A stretch of 38,475 bases of DNA, taken from positions 1-38,475 of the forward strand of contig JAVBOR010000001.1 in the NCBI GenBank assembly GCA_031550325.1, read 5' to 3'. Each line of letters starts with the position of its first letter. Position 1 is the first letter of the stretch. The notes below the pieces were generated by a model that was not told where the DNA came from, made no database searches, and was given only the letters and a program-made list of their open reading frames with translations. Shown piece by piece: positions 16,916 to 25,593 of this stretch. The translations under genes and the position numbers were made by a program. Origin of the DNA: JAVBTT01 sp031550325 (GTDB lineage Bacteria; Bacillota; Clostridia; Oscillospirales; UBA929).

Positions 16916-17419
16916 ATGCAAGCTATTGTCGCGGTTTCCCCGGAATGGGGCATTGGGTACGGCGGCGAGCTGCTTTATCGCATTCCCGAGGACCTGCGCC
17001 GCTTCAGCGCGCTGACAACGGGAAAAGTTGTTGTCATGGGACGAAAGACGCTTCTTTCCTTACCCGGTTCGGCGCCGCTCAAGCGGCGGACCAATCTTGT
17101 GCTGTCCACGGACACCTCCCTCTCCGTCGAGGGCGCGCTTGTGTTTGGCTCGCTTGAGGCGCTTTTGGCGCATCTGACCCGCTACGCCGCCGAGGACGTG
17201 TTTGTCATCGGCGGGCAGGCTGTGTATACGCTCCTGCTGCCCTATTGCCAAACAGCCTATGTCACAAAGGTCTCCCCCTCCCGTCCGGCCGACTGCTTTT
17301 TCCCCGATTTGGACAAGCTGCAGGGCTGGACGCTTGGGGAGTCCTCCGAGCCAAAATCCTGTGATGCCCTGTCCTACTCATACCTGACGTATCAAAACGC
17401 TACAGTGCGTACTCTATAG
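16916..17419 (+). CDS. folA: Dihydrofolate reductase
   Basis: A 167-residue DHFR that reduces dihydrofolate to tetrahydrofolate with NADPH. The acidic catalytic residue is Asp26 in IPEDLRRF. VVVMGRKT is the NADPH-binding motif, and VIGGQAVYTLLLPYC the second. The start IVAVSPEWGIGYGGELL is typical. It sits 15 bases after thyA with a GGAGAGGAG ribosome site and is the last gene of the long plus-strand run. Length is normal. Confidence 0.96.
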   Translation: MQAIVAVSPEWGIGYGGELLYRIPEDLRRFSALTTGKVVVMGRKTLLSLPGSAPLKRRTNLVLSTDTSLSVEGALVFGSLEALLAHLTRYAAEDVFVIGGQAVYTLLLPYCQTAYVTKVSPSRPADCFFPDLDKLQGWTLGESSEPKSCDALSYSYLTYQNATVRTL

Positions 17420-17427
17420 ACACAGAC

Positions 17428-17507
17428 AAACCGCTGAGGCGGTTTCAGAACAGGCCCTCGTGAACTGCCCCCAAATTGTGTTGTCCACACAGTTTGGGAG
17501 CAGTTCA
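17428..17507 (+). terminator. Hairpin pair at the end of the folA operon
   Basis: A short stem AAACCGC/GCGGTTT with a TGAG loop (17428-17445) begins nine bases after the folA stop. A longer imperfect stem (arms 17461-17480 and 17486-17507) follows. Neither has a proper U-run, so termination is only probable. Confidence 0.45.
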
Positions 17508-17519
17508 CGGACTATTGCC

Positions 17520-17566
17520 CGCAGAAAAGAGAAATGGGGGTCCCGCAATTGCGGGACCCCCAAAAA
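17520..17566 (-). terminator. Intrinsic terminator of the multi-esterase gene
   Basis: A perfect 26-base palindrome (17536-17561: GGGGGTCCCGCAA and its complement), followed on the minus strand by ATTTCTCTTTTCT. It lies about 20 bases after the stop codon of the multi-esterase gene. Confidence 0.8.
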
Positions 17567-17580
17567 CGTGTCTTGGCAGA

Positions 17581-20500
17581 TTATTTAACGAACGTAAAGG
17601 TGAAGCTGTAGGACGGGAACAGCAGGGGATACTTGATACCGGCAACAACGATGGTCTGGCCTTCGGCCACGGCGGTGTTGATGGTCAGGACGTTGTCGGT
17701 GATGGACAGGAGGTTCTTGGCAAGCGCAACGCCATTAACGGTCACGCTATACTTGGAAGCAAAGGAGATCTTGTCAGCAAAGGTGATGACTGTCTTGCCT
17801 TCGTCCTCGGACACGACCGGGGCCCAGAGGTCCACGGGGCGATCGACACAGCTAATCAAAGCCGAGCCAACGAGCTTGTATCCTTCATACAGCATGAACT
17901 TGTAGGTGCCGACAACAGCGTCGTCCAGGGCGACGGTGTACTTGCCGCTGGCATCGACCGCGATGGTGGTGATGATCGAGTTGTCCGCTCCGTAGAGGAC
18001 GAGCGACAGATCAGTCGCAGCGCCGACTTCGATGTAAGCGGGCAGGGTCGCGTTGTAGCCGGCAACGATCTCGACGACTTTGCCGGTGTTCAGCGAAACG
18101 TCGGCGACAGCAACTTTGGTCTGGGCATAGAACCAGTCAAAGATGTACATGTCGTACTTATCGCTGTAGAAGTTGTTCAGCGTCGGGATCCAGGACCAGT
18201 GGTCGCTCGGATAGCCGTTGTAGCCAGCCGGGAAGTGGGTGTACTTGATGTCTGCGCCGATGGACATACCGGTTGCATAGGCGGCGACGCTGCTGGCTTC
18301 TGTGTCAGCACCAGTCTGAACCACCCAGATGGGCATATTCTTCAGCAGAGCAAAAGCTTCGGCGGAACGGGTGGTGCCGCCGGGGCAAGTGATCGCTGCG
18401 GCGAAGAAATCGGGGTAATCGGTGATGATGTTCCAAGTTCCGGCGCCGCCCATGGAGCAGCCCGCAACATAGACACGGTCGGGGTCAACTTTGCCTTCGG
18501 CGATCATGGCGTCAATGACGCTCTTGACACGCGCGCGCTCAGCGACACTCCAGCCGCCGCTGGCCTGAGGAGCCAGGACGTACGAGGGATTCTTTTCCTG
18601 GTTTTCGGCCTGAGCCCAAGCCACGCCGCCTTCGTTGGCGCGGATCTGAGACTCGTTGTTGGTTCCGCTTTCGCCAGCGCCGTGCAGCCAGAGCACGAGA
18701 GGCTGAGCGATCGAGGTGTCGGCCGGGGTAAACAGGCGATAGCCGTTGGAGCCCAGGTCGTCGGTGACGGTGCCATAGGCGAACTCGTCGGCCTGCAGCA
18801 CGACTTCAGCGGCGTTCTTGACGTACGGAGCGGTTTCCAGAACACGGCCGTCGGCGTAGGTGAACGGCGCGACCTGATCCACGACGTAGTTCATGATCAG
18901 AACGAGGTTGCGGCCGCCGATGTAGCCCAGCGCGGAAGCGCCGGCCACGGTGAAGCCGTACTCGAGTTCAAGGACGATGTAGCGGCCGGCTTCGAGGCCC
19001 TTGTCGCCGATTGCGTTTTCATCGCTGACATACGCGGCGGTGACGTTGCGGGCGCCTTCATACCAGACAGCGTTGTTGGTGGGATTGAGGTTGGTGGTCG
19101 AGACCGCAAAGGTTTCGGCGTTGATCGTTGCGCCGTCCACTGCGCGGCCGGCGTCGATGATGACGGCGACGGTGTCGTTGCCGTACTCAAACACGTCGGA
19201 AACCAAGGTGAAGGGTTTCTCAGCTTCAACTCTGGTCTGCGCGAAGATCCAGTCAAACAGATAGGTGTCATACTCCACGCTGTAGAAGTTGTTGAGCATC
19301 GGGACCCAGGACCAGTGGTCGCTCGGATAGCCGTTGTAGCCTTCGGGGAAGTGGGTGTAGCGGATGTTTGCGCCGACTTCCAGAGCGTTGTTATAGGTGG
19401 TAACGGTGCTAGCCAGACCGTCTTCGCCCGTCTGGATCATCCAGATCGGCAGGTGACGCAGCGGAATCAGGGAAGCGGCCGAACGATTGCCTCCGCCCGG
19501 AGCTGTGATAGCGGCGGCAAAGTAATGCGGGAAGTCGGTGATGATGTTCCAGGTGCCCGAGCCGCCCATAGAGCAGCCAGCCACGTAGATGCGGTCGGCG
19601 TCGACTTTGCCGGCGTCGATCAAGGTGTCGATGTACGCCTTGATGCGGGCGCGCTCAGCAACAGGCCAGCTGCCGTTGGTGGACTGAGGAGCGAGGACGT
19701 ACGCCGGACGCAGAGCCTGATTCTCGGGTTTGGCCCAGGCCACGCCGCCCATGTTGGCGCGGATCTGCGCTTCGTTGTTCGTTCCGGTCTCGCCGCCGCC
19801 ATGCAGCCAGAGCACGAGAGGCTGGGCAACAGAGGTGTCGGCCGGGGTGAACAGACGGTAGTTGGTGTATCCAGCATCGTCGGTGAGGGTGCCATAGGCA
19901 AACTCTTTGGCCTGAAGCACGACTTCGCCGGCTTTGGCGTAGGTGGCCGTGTAGGAGCCGCCATTGGCGTACTCAAACGCGGCAAGCTGGCTGACGGCAT
20001 AGTTCATCTTCAGGACGAGGTTGCGGCCGCCGATGTAGCCCAGCGCAGCAGCGCCGGCAACGGTGAAGCCGTTCTCGAGCTCAAGAACGATGTAGCGTCC
20101 GGATTCGAGGCCCTTGTCGCCCACTGCGTTTTCATCGCTGACATACGCGGCGGTGACGTTACGAGCGCCTTCGTACCAGACAGCGTCGTCCACGGGGCTG
20201 AGGTTGGTGGTGGAAACCGCAAAGCCTTCGGCGCTGATCGAGGAGGCCAGAACATCCTTGCCAGCGTCAATGACGACGGCGATGGTGTCGTTGCCATACT
20301 CAAACACGTCGGAAACCACGGTGAAGGGCAGGTCGGCATCGGGCTTCGACTGCGCGAACAGCCAGCTCATGATGTCGCCGCGGCCGTTCTCAACAGGATC
20401 GACGAAGTTTCTGGTCACATAGACCCAGGACCAGTGTCCGTTGTACGGATCGACGTTGGCAAACTCGGTGGAGTACACGTCAGCGCCGGCAGCCGTAAGG

Positions 20501-23500
20501 TTCGCCACGCTGGTGCGGGTTCCGGAAATATTCACGGTGGGGTCGTTGACCGCGTGCACGAACCAGGACTTCACGCCGTTGGCAGCCCACTTGGCAGCGT
20601 TGGTGGCGTTGACGGTTCCGGCCGGGCAGATGGGAATCGCGGCAGCGAAGAGGGACGGATAGTCGTTGACCATGCTGATGGTGTTGCCGCCGCCCATAGA
20701 GCAGCCGGCCACATACACGCGGCGATAGTCAACTTTTCCGTCGGCGATCAGTTGGTCGATGACGGCCTTGATCGAGGGACGGTTCAAGCCCTGAGGCGCC
20801 AGGACATACGCCGGACGCACGGCCTGGTGGGCGGGATCGGCCCAAACGGTGGCGCCGAGGTTGGCGCGCATCTGCGCCTCGTTGTTGGTTCCGGACTCAC
20901 CGGCGCCATGCAGCCAGAGCACGAGCGGCTGGGGCACGGAGGTGTCGGCCGGGGTGAACAGGCGGTAAAGCTGGTTGTTGTAGCTGCCATAGGCGAACTC
21001 GTCGACGATCGGGGTCATCATGCCTCTCTGACCGTAAACGGTCACGGCCTGCTCGGCCTCGTCGGCATAGGAGAACGCCTTTGTCTGGGTCACGGCGTAC
21101 TTCATGTTCAGCGTCAGGTTGCGGCCTGTATAGACCTGCGTGCTGGCGCCGGCCACGCCGAAGCCGTACTGGAGCTCAACAACGATGTAACGTCCGGCTT
21201 CGAGGCCTTCGGCGGCTCTCTCAGCCTTGTCGTTGACATAGACATTGGTGACTGCGCGTGCGCCGTCATACACAAGGGCGTTGTTGTTGGGGTTGTAGTT
21301 TTTGGCCCAAACGGTAAAGGTTTCGAGGTCAAGGCTGGAGGCCACAACGTCCTTGCCGGCGTCGATGATGACGGCGGTGACGTCGTTGGAGTACTCAAAC
21401 ACTTCGGTGTAGAGCTTGAAGGGGATCTCGCCGGCCTTATTGGTCTGAGCGAACATCCAGGCGTGAATGGTGGTGCCGTATTCCGCGCTGTAGAAGTTGT
21501 TCAGCATCGGGATCCAGGACCAGTGGTCGCTCGGATAGCCGTTGTAACCGGCCGGGAAGTGGGTGTACTTGATGTCGGCCCAAGCGGTCTTGCCGTTGTT
21601 GAAGCTGGCAACGCTGCCGGCTTCGGAGTCGGCGCCCGTCTGAACCAGCCAGATCGGCAGGTGACGCAGCGGCATCAGGGAAGCGACCGAGCGGTTGGCG
21701 CTGGCCGGAGCCATGGCCGCGGCGGCGAAGTAGTTCGGGAAATCGGTGATGATGTTCCAGGTGCCCGAGCCGCCCATGGAGCAGCCGGCCACGTAGACGC
21801 GGGAAGCGTCGACTTTGCCTTCGGCAATCATGGTGTCGATGAGGCCCTTGACGCGGGCGCGCTCAGCCACAGGCCAGCTGCCGTTGGTGGACTGAGGAGC
21901 CAGGACGTACGCCGGACGGGCAGCCTGATTGGCAGGCAGAGCCCAGGCCACGCCGCCCATGTTGGCGCGGATCTGCGCTTCATTGTTGGTGCCGGTTTCG
22001 CCAGCGCCGTGCAGCCAGAGCACGAGGGGCTGAGCGGTCTCGGTGTCAGCAGGGGTGAACAGACGATAGTTGGTGTATCCGGCATCGTCGGTAAGTGTGC
22101 CATAGGCGAAATCCTGAGCCTTCAGCACGACGTCGCCGGCCTTCGCGTAGTTGTACAGCTCGGTCTTGGCGCCGTCGGCATAAGCAAACTCAGCGTTCTG
22201 CTCAACTTTGTAGTTCATGATCAGAACGAGGTTGCGGCCGCCGATGTAGCCCAGCGCGGAAGCGCCGGCCACGGTAAAGCCGTACTCGAGCTCAAGGATG
22301 ATGTAGCGGCCGGCTTCGAGGCCCTTGTTGCCCACTGCGCTTTCATCGCTGACATACGCGGCGGTGACGTTGCGGGCGCCTTCAAACCAGACAGCGCTGT
22401 TGTTCGGGTTGAGGTTGGTGGTCGAAACGGCAAACATGTCCGCAGTGACCGAGGAGGCCAGAACATCGCTGCCTGCGTCGATCGCGACGGCGATGGTGTC
22501 GTTGCCGTACTCAAACACGTCGGAGATGACGGTGAAATCCTTGGTCGGGGCGTCTTTCGCCTGCGCAAACAGCCAGCTCATGATGTCGCCGCGGCCATTC
22601 TCAACAGGATCGACGAAGTTTCTGGTCACCCAGATCCAGGACCAGTGGCCGTTATAGATGTCAGCATCCGCAAACTCGGTGGAGTAGACATCAGCGCCGG
22701 CTTCCTGAAGATTGGCCACGCTGGTGCGGGTTCCCGAGATGTTGACGGTGGGGTCGTTGATCGCATGCACAAACCAGGACTTCACGCCGTTGGCAGCCCA
22801 GTTGGCCGCGTTGGCAGCGTTGACGGTTCCGGCCGCGCAGATGGGAATGGCAGCCGCGAAGAAATCGGGATAATCGTTGACGATGTTGACGGTTCCGCCG
22901 CCGCCCATCGAGCAGCCGGCCACGTAGATGCGGTACTGGTCAACTTTGCCTGCCGCGATGAGCTCATCGATGGCGGCTTTGACATTGGCGCGGTTGGTGG
23001 CGTTCCAGCTTCCCTGAGGAGCCATGACGTACGCCGCGCGCACTGCCTGATTTTCGGGAGAGGCCCAGACGGTGGCGCCGAGGTTGGCGCGCATCTGCGA
23101 CTCGTTGTTGGTGCCGGTCTCGCCGCCGCCATGCAGCCAAAGCACGAGCGGGAACTTGCCGCCGTCAGCATTGGCCGGGGTGAACAGACGATAGGGCGTG
23201 CCGTTGGCAGATTCATAGGTGAACTCGTCAACGATCGGGGTCTCCATGCCGTGTTGCAGGAAGACACTGTCGGAGAACTTGATTCCGCCCAGATAGGTGC
23301 CGGATTTGACCTGGGTAATGGTGTACTGCATGTCGAGCAGCTGGTTGCGTCCGCCGGTGTAGATCAGGGTGGTGGCGCCGGCGAGTCCGAAACCGTACTC
23401 GAGCTCAAGGATGATGTAGCGGCCGGAAGCAAGGCCCTTATCACCCAGAGCGGCCTCGTCGCTGACGTACGCGGCGGTGACGTTGCGCGCGCCGTCAAAA

Positions 23501-23814
23501 GCGACGGTGGTGTTATATGTATTGACTGCGGAGACGGTGAACGTATCCACATCAATACTGTTGCCGCGGACGATCTGGCCCGCATCGATGACAATGCCGG
23601 TCACGTCGTTGCTGTACTCAAATACTTCGGTAATCAGGGTAAAGGGCATTTGGGTCAGGGTTTCAGCTTCGGGCTGAATCGCTTCGGGCTGAACCTCAAC
23701 CGAGGTGGCAAGCTTCTTCACATTGGACGAAGCGGCCGAGGTGACCACCGACATGGTCGACAGCACAAGGGCGAAACACAGTACGAGAGCTAACACGCGT
23801 TTGAATTGTCTCAT
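17581..23814 (-). CDS. Secreted multidomain protein with five tandem esterase units
   Basis: 2077 residues. Residues 1-28 are a Sec signal peptide (FKRVLALVLCFALVL core, cleavage near TSA). After a PEA-rich linker come five units of about 370 residues starting near 56, 425, 797, 1162 and 1533. Each has an Ig-like domain (VFEY[SG]ND...DAG, GARNVTAAYVSDE), as in EstA-type esterases, then an alpha/beta-hydrolase domain with LVLWLHG[GA]GE (oxyanion loop), AGCSMGG nucleophile and HWSW histidine. Nucleophiles are Ser302, 679, 1039, 1415 and 1787; in unit 1 Asp354 and His390 complete a triad, in unit 5 Asp1837 and His1872. Units 1 and 3 (type A) differ from 2, 4 and 5 (type B) after the nucleophile. 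Residues about 1905-2077 match nothing I recognise. No sortase, SLH or dockerin signal is visible. Ester hydrolysis outside the cell is inferred; the substrate is unknown. Confidence 0.9.
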   Translation of the reverse strand: MRQFKRVLALVLCFALVLSTMSVVTSAASSNVKKLATSVEVQPEAIQPEAETLTQMPFTLITEVFEYSNDVTGIVIDAGQIVRGNSIDVDTFTVSAVNTYNTTVAFDGARNVTAAYVSDEAALGDKGLASGRYIILELEYGFGLAGATTLIYTGGRNQLLDMQYTITQVKSGTYLGGIKFSDSVFLQHGMETPIVDEFTYESANGTPYRLFTPANADGGKFPLVLWLHGGGETGTNNESQMRANLGATVWASPENQAVRAAYVMAPQGSWNATNRANVKAAIDELIAAGKVDQYRIYVAGCSMGGGGTVNIVNDYPDFFAAAIPICAAGTVNAANAANWAANGVKSWFVHAINDPTVNISGTRTSVANLQEAGADVYSTEFADADIYNGHWSWIWVTRNFVDPVENGRGDIMSWLFAQAKDAPTKDFTVISDVFEYGNDTIAVAIDAGSDVLASSVTADMFAVSTTNLNPNNSAVWFEGARNVTAAYVSDESAVGNKGLEAGRYIILELEYGFTVAGASALGYIGGRNLVLIMNYKVEQNAEFAYADGAKTELYNYAKAGDVVLKAQDFAYGTLTDDAGYTNYRLFTPADTETAQPLVLWLHGAGETGTNNEAQIRANMGGVAWALPANQAARPAYVLAPQSTNGSWPVAERARVKGLIDTMIAEGKVDASRVYVAGCSMGGSGTWNIITDFPNYFAAAAMAPASANRSVASLMPLRHLPIWLVQTGADSEAGSVASFNNGKTAWADIKYTHFPAGYNGYPSDHWSWIPMLNNFYSAEYGTTIHAWMFAQTNKAGEIPFKLYTEVFEYSNDVTAVIIDAGKDVVASSLDLETFTVWAKNYNPNNNALVYDGARAVTNVYVNDKAERAAEGLEAGRYIVVELQYGFGVAGASTQVYTGRNLTLNMKYAVTQTKAFSYADEAEQAVTVYGQRGMMTPIVDEFAYGSYNNQLYRLFTPADTSVPQPLVLWLHGAGESGTNNEAQMRANLGATVWADPAHQAVRPAYVLAPQGLNRPSIKAVIDQLIADGKVDYRRVYVAGCSMGGGNTISMVNDYPSLFAAAIPICPAGTVNATNAAKWAANGVKSWFVHAVNDPTVNISGTRTSVANLTAAGADVYSTEFANVDPYNGHWSWVYVTRNFVDPVENGRGDIMSWLFAQSKPDADLPFTVVSDVFEYGNDTIAVVIDAGKDVLASSISAEGFAVSTTNLSPVDDAVWYEGARNVTAAYVSDENAVGDKGLESGRYIVLELENGFTVAGAAALGYIGGRNLVLKMNYAVSQLAAFEYANGGSYTATYAKAGEVVLQAKEFAYGTLTDDAGYTNYRLFTPADTSVAQPLVLWLHGGGETGTNNEAQIRANMGGVAWAKPENQALRPAYVLAPQSTNGSWPVAERARIKAYIDTLIDAGKVDADRIYVAGCSMGGSGTWNIITDFPHYFAAAITAPGGGNRSAASLIPLRHLPIWMIQTGEDGLASTVTTYNNALEVGANIRYTHFPEGYNGYPSDHWSWVPMLNNFYSVEYDTYLFDWIFAQTRVEAEKPFTLVSDVFEYGNDTVAVIIDAGRAVDGATINAETFAVSTTNLNPTNNAVWYEGARNVTAAYVSDENAIGDKGLEAGRYIVLELEYGFTVAGASALGYIGGRNLVLIMNYVVDQVAPFTYADGRVLETAPYVKNAAEVVLQADEFAYGTVTDDLGSNGYRLFTPADTSIAQPLVLWLHGAGESGTNNESQIRANEGGVAWAQAENQEKNPSYVLAPQASGGWSVAERARVKSVIDAMIAEGKVDPDRVYVAGCSMGGAGTWNIITDYPDFFAAAITCPGGTTRSAEAFALLKNMPIWVVQTGADTEASSVAAYATGMSIGADIKYTHFPAGYNGYPSDHWSWIPTLNNFYSDKYDMYIFDWFYAQTKVAVADVSLNTGKVVEIVAGYNATLPAYIEVGAATDLSLVLYGADNSIITTIAVDASGKYTVALDDAVVGTYKFMLYEGYKLVGSALISCVDRPVDLWAPVVSEDEGKTVITFADKISFASKYSVTVNGVALAKNLLSITDNVLTINTAVAEGQTIVVAGIKYPLLFPSYSFTFTFVK

Positions 23815-24020
23815 TTTGTACCTCCATTTTTCTTCTTTGATTCGCGGAAAACCTGAAGATTTGCGTTGGTTCCCTTCGCTTTCTTCTTTTTCCCTTATTT
23901 ACCTCCTTTGTTTTTGTAGCAGGATGGTTTCTTCCAAACGGTTTGCCGCAAGATCATGACAAAAAAGATGCGCCACGCAGCTCCTGTTTTGGAAGAGTTT
24001 ACAATCTTGGCCTATTTTGA

Positions 24021-24049
24021 ATTATATACTGGGACGTCCGCCTTTTCAA
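24021..24049 (-). promoter_or_regulatory. Promoter of the multi-esterase gene
   Basis: On the minus strand, TTGAAA (24049-24044), a 17-base spacer, TATAAT (24026-24021). Transcription would start near 24014 and give a leader of about 200 bases before the GGAGGT ribosome site. No known riboswitch is recognisable in the leader. Confidence 0.7.
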
Positions 24050-24600
24050 GTAAAATATTGCTCCCCGGCATGTAAGATTTTTACTTTTGCTTTATGAGCA
24101 TAATTCGTGCAATATTGACAAATATTTGACGCAAATATGCGAAATTCTTAAAACAATTGTTTGTCAACTCTCGGAACGGGAATAATCCCCATGCGCCAAC
24201 AGGACTCTTTTGCTCTTTCCGATAAACGGTCCATTCCCCGCCGATCCCTCTGCATATTTATCGTTAATCGCATAATCTGCGCAGAAAAAACCACCTGTCC
24301 GCCGGTCTATAGCTTCTAACCGCAACGGTCTTGTCATTTCCGATAATCCAAAATATGGCTACTCTCCCCCTCTCGGCCCGGCACCCTGCAGTTTTTTGCT
24401 CTCTCAATCTTAAAACTATGCCATTTGACCAAAGTACAGCGCAAAAGAGATTAAATTGTTGAATATATACATGTATACGCGAATAAATATTCAATTATTC
24501 GCCCTCTAAACCCCTAATTTTCGTGGTTTCAAGGGCATATTTTCCTCTGAATTGACCGACGCGGCAGGCGCTTCAAGCATTTTGCCCAAAATGCCCGGCA
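24050..24600. other. AT-rich intergenic region without a convincing gene
   Basis: The stretch is clearly more AT-rich than its surroundings. It contains an inverted pair TTGACAAA/TTTGTCAA (about 24115-24178), a 12-base palindrome TATACATGTATA (about 24466-24477) and CGAATAA/TTATTCG arms (about 24480-24501). A 76-codon minus-strand frame (24264-24494) has no ribosome site or recognisable composition. Regulatory DNA for the multi-esterase gene is possible but unproven. Confidence 0.4.
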
Positions 24601-24614
24601 CCTGCCGGGCGGAC

Positions 24615-24643
24615 TTGCGCGTTTGGCCGATCAATGGTATCAT
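24615..24643 (+). promoter_or_regulatory. Promoter of the ftcD-fhs operon
   Basis: TTGCGC (24615-24620), a 17-base spacer, TATCAT (24638-24643). The leader is only about 30 bases, so there is no room for a tetrahydrofolate riboswitch. Two hairpins (GCATTTTG/CAAAATGC and CCCGGCA/TGCCGGG) lie immediately upstream. Confidence 0.6.
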
Positions 24644-24679
24644 GTGGCTGAAACGCGATCGAACAAGGAGGTGCCAGGG

Positions 24680-25582
24680 CTGGTTCAATTGGTGGAATGT
24701 ATTCCCAACTTCAGCGAAGGCCGCAGCGCCGACACGCTGGACGCGTTGAGCGCTCTGGCCCGGAGCATTCCGGGCGTAACTCTGCTGGACGTCTCGGCCG
24801 ATCCAAGCCACAACCGGAGCGTATACACGCTCGCGGGGGATCCGCGCGGCGTTTCCGAGGCGGCGTTTGCACTGTGCGCGCTTGCTGCCGAGCGCATTGA
24901 TCTGCGCCTTCATTCCGGCGTACACCCGCGCATGGGCGCGACCGACGTGATTCCCTTTGTGCCGATTCGGAACATGACAATGGAGGAGTGCGTCGCGCTC
25001 TCCAGAGCCGTGGCCGAGCGCATCGGCCGGGAGCTGAACATCCCCGTATTCTTATACGAGGCGTCCGCCGACCATCCCGCGCGAAAGAACCTGGCCGACA
25101 TCCGCAGAGGACAGTTTGAGGGCATGCCCGAAAAGCTGCGCATGCCCGACTGGACCCCCGACTTCGGCGGGAAGCTTCTCCATCCCACGGCGGGCGTCGT
25201 GGCCGTCGGCGCGCGCCGGCCGCTCATCGCGTTCAACGTAAACCTCTCCACCTCCGACCTCTCGGTGGCCAAGGACATTGCCAGAGCGGTCAGGGGCTCC
25301 AGCGGGGGGTTCCAACACTGCAAGGCCATGGGGGTTCTGCTGCAGGAGCGCGGGATCGCGCAGGTGTCGATGAATATGACCGACTATGAGCGCACGCCGC
25401 TGTTTCTGGTCTACGACGCCATTGCCGCGCTGGCGGCGCAGCGGGGCGTCAGCGTTCTGGGCAGTGAAATCGTCGGCCTCGCCCCCGCCGGGGCATTTGT
25501 CGGCTGCGCCGCGCACTACTTGCGCCTGGAGTGCGCTGATCCGGGCGGCCTCGTTTTGGAGAATCATTTGCCGTCAGGCTGA
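24680..25582 (+). CDS. ftcD: Glutamate formimidoyltransferase, monofunctional
   Basis: A 300-residue enzyme that moves the formimino group of formiminoglutamate to tetrahydrofolate. The start LVECIPNFSEGR and the segment RLHSGVHPRMGATDVIPFVP are diagnostic; the cyclodeaminase half of the animal enzyme is absent, as usual in bacteria. The start is uncertain. The AAGGAGG site at 24665-24671 is eight bases before CTG 24680, which gives exactly the normal N-terminus; TTG 24689 is an alternative, and the ATG at 24623 lies upstream of the promoter. No histidine-degradation (hut) genes are visible. The fhs gene follows after 11 bases, so both feed C1-tetrahydrofolate. Confidence 0.9.
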   Translation: MVQLVECIPNFSEGRSADTLDALSALARSIPGVTLLDVSADPSHNRSVYTLAGDPRGVSEAAFALCALAAERIDLRLHSGVHPRMGATDVIPFVPIRNMTMEECVALSRAVAERIGRELNIPVFLYEASADHPARKNLADIRRGQFEGMPEKLRMPDWTPDFGGKLLHPTAGVVAVGARRPLIAFNVNLSTSDLSVAKDIARAVRGSSGGFQHCKAMGVLLQERGIAQVSMNMTDYERTPLFLVYDAIAALAAQRGVSVLGSEIVGLAPAGAFVGCAAHYLRLECADPGGLVLENHLPSG

Positions 25583-25593
25583 AAGAGGTATAT

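Noticed and set aside
17600..23700. Regular DNA repeats that might suggest a CRISPR array or a satellite
   Set aside because: The period is about 1.1 kb, within one open frame, and corresponds to protein domains.
17476..23793. A 2105-codon open frame on the plus strand, antisense to the multi-esterase gene
   Set aside because: It mirrors the repeats of the real gene, has no ribosome site or signal sequence, and is open only because the sense codons avoid TTA, CTA and TCA in phase. The minus-strand protein has recognisable domains.
24264..24494. A 76-codon minus-strand frame in the AT-rich gap
   Set aside because: No ribosome site, no hydrophobic or other pattern, and base composition as in the surrounding non-coding DNA.
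24500..24680. Possible tetrahydrofolate riboswitch before ftcD-fhs
   Set aside because: The promoter at 24615-24643 leaves a leader of about 30 bases, and I cannot find the conserved core of the motif.
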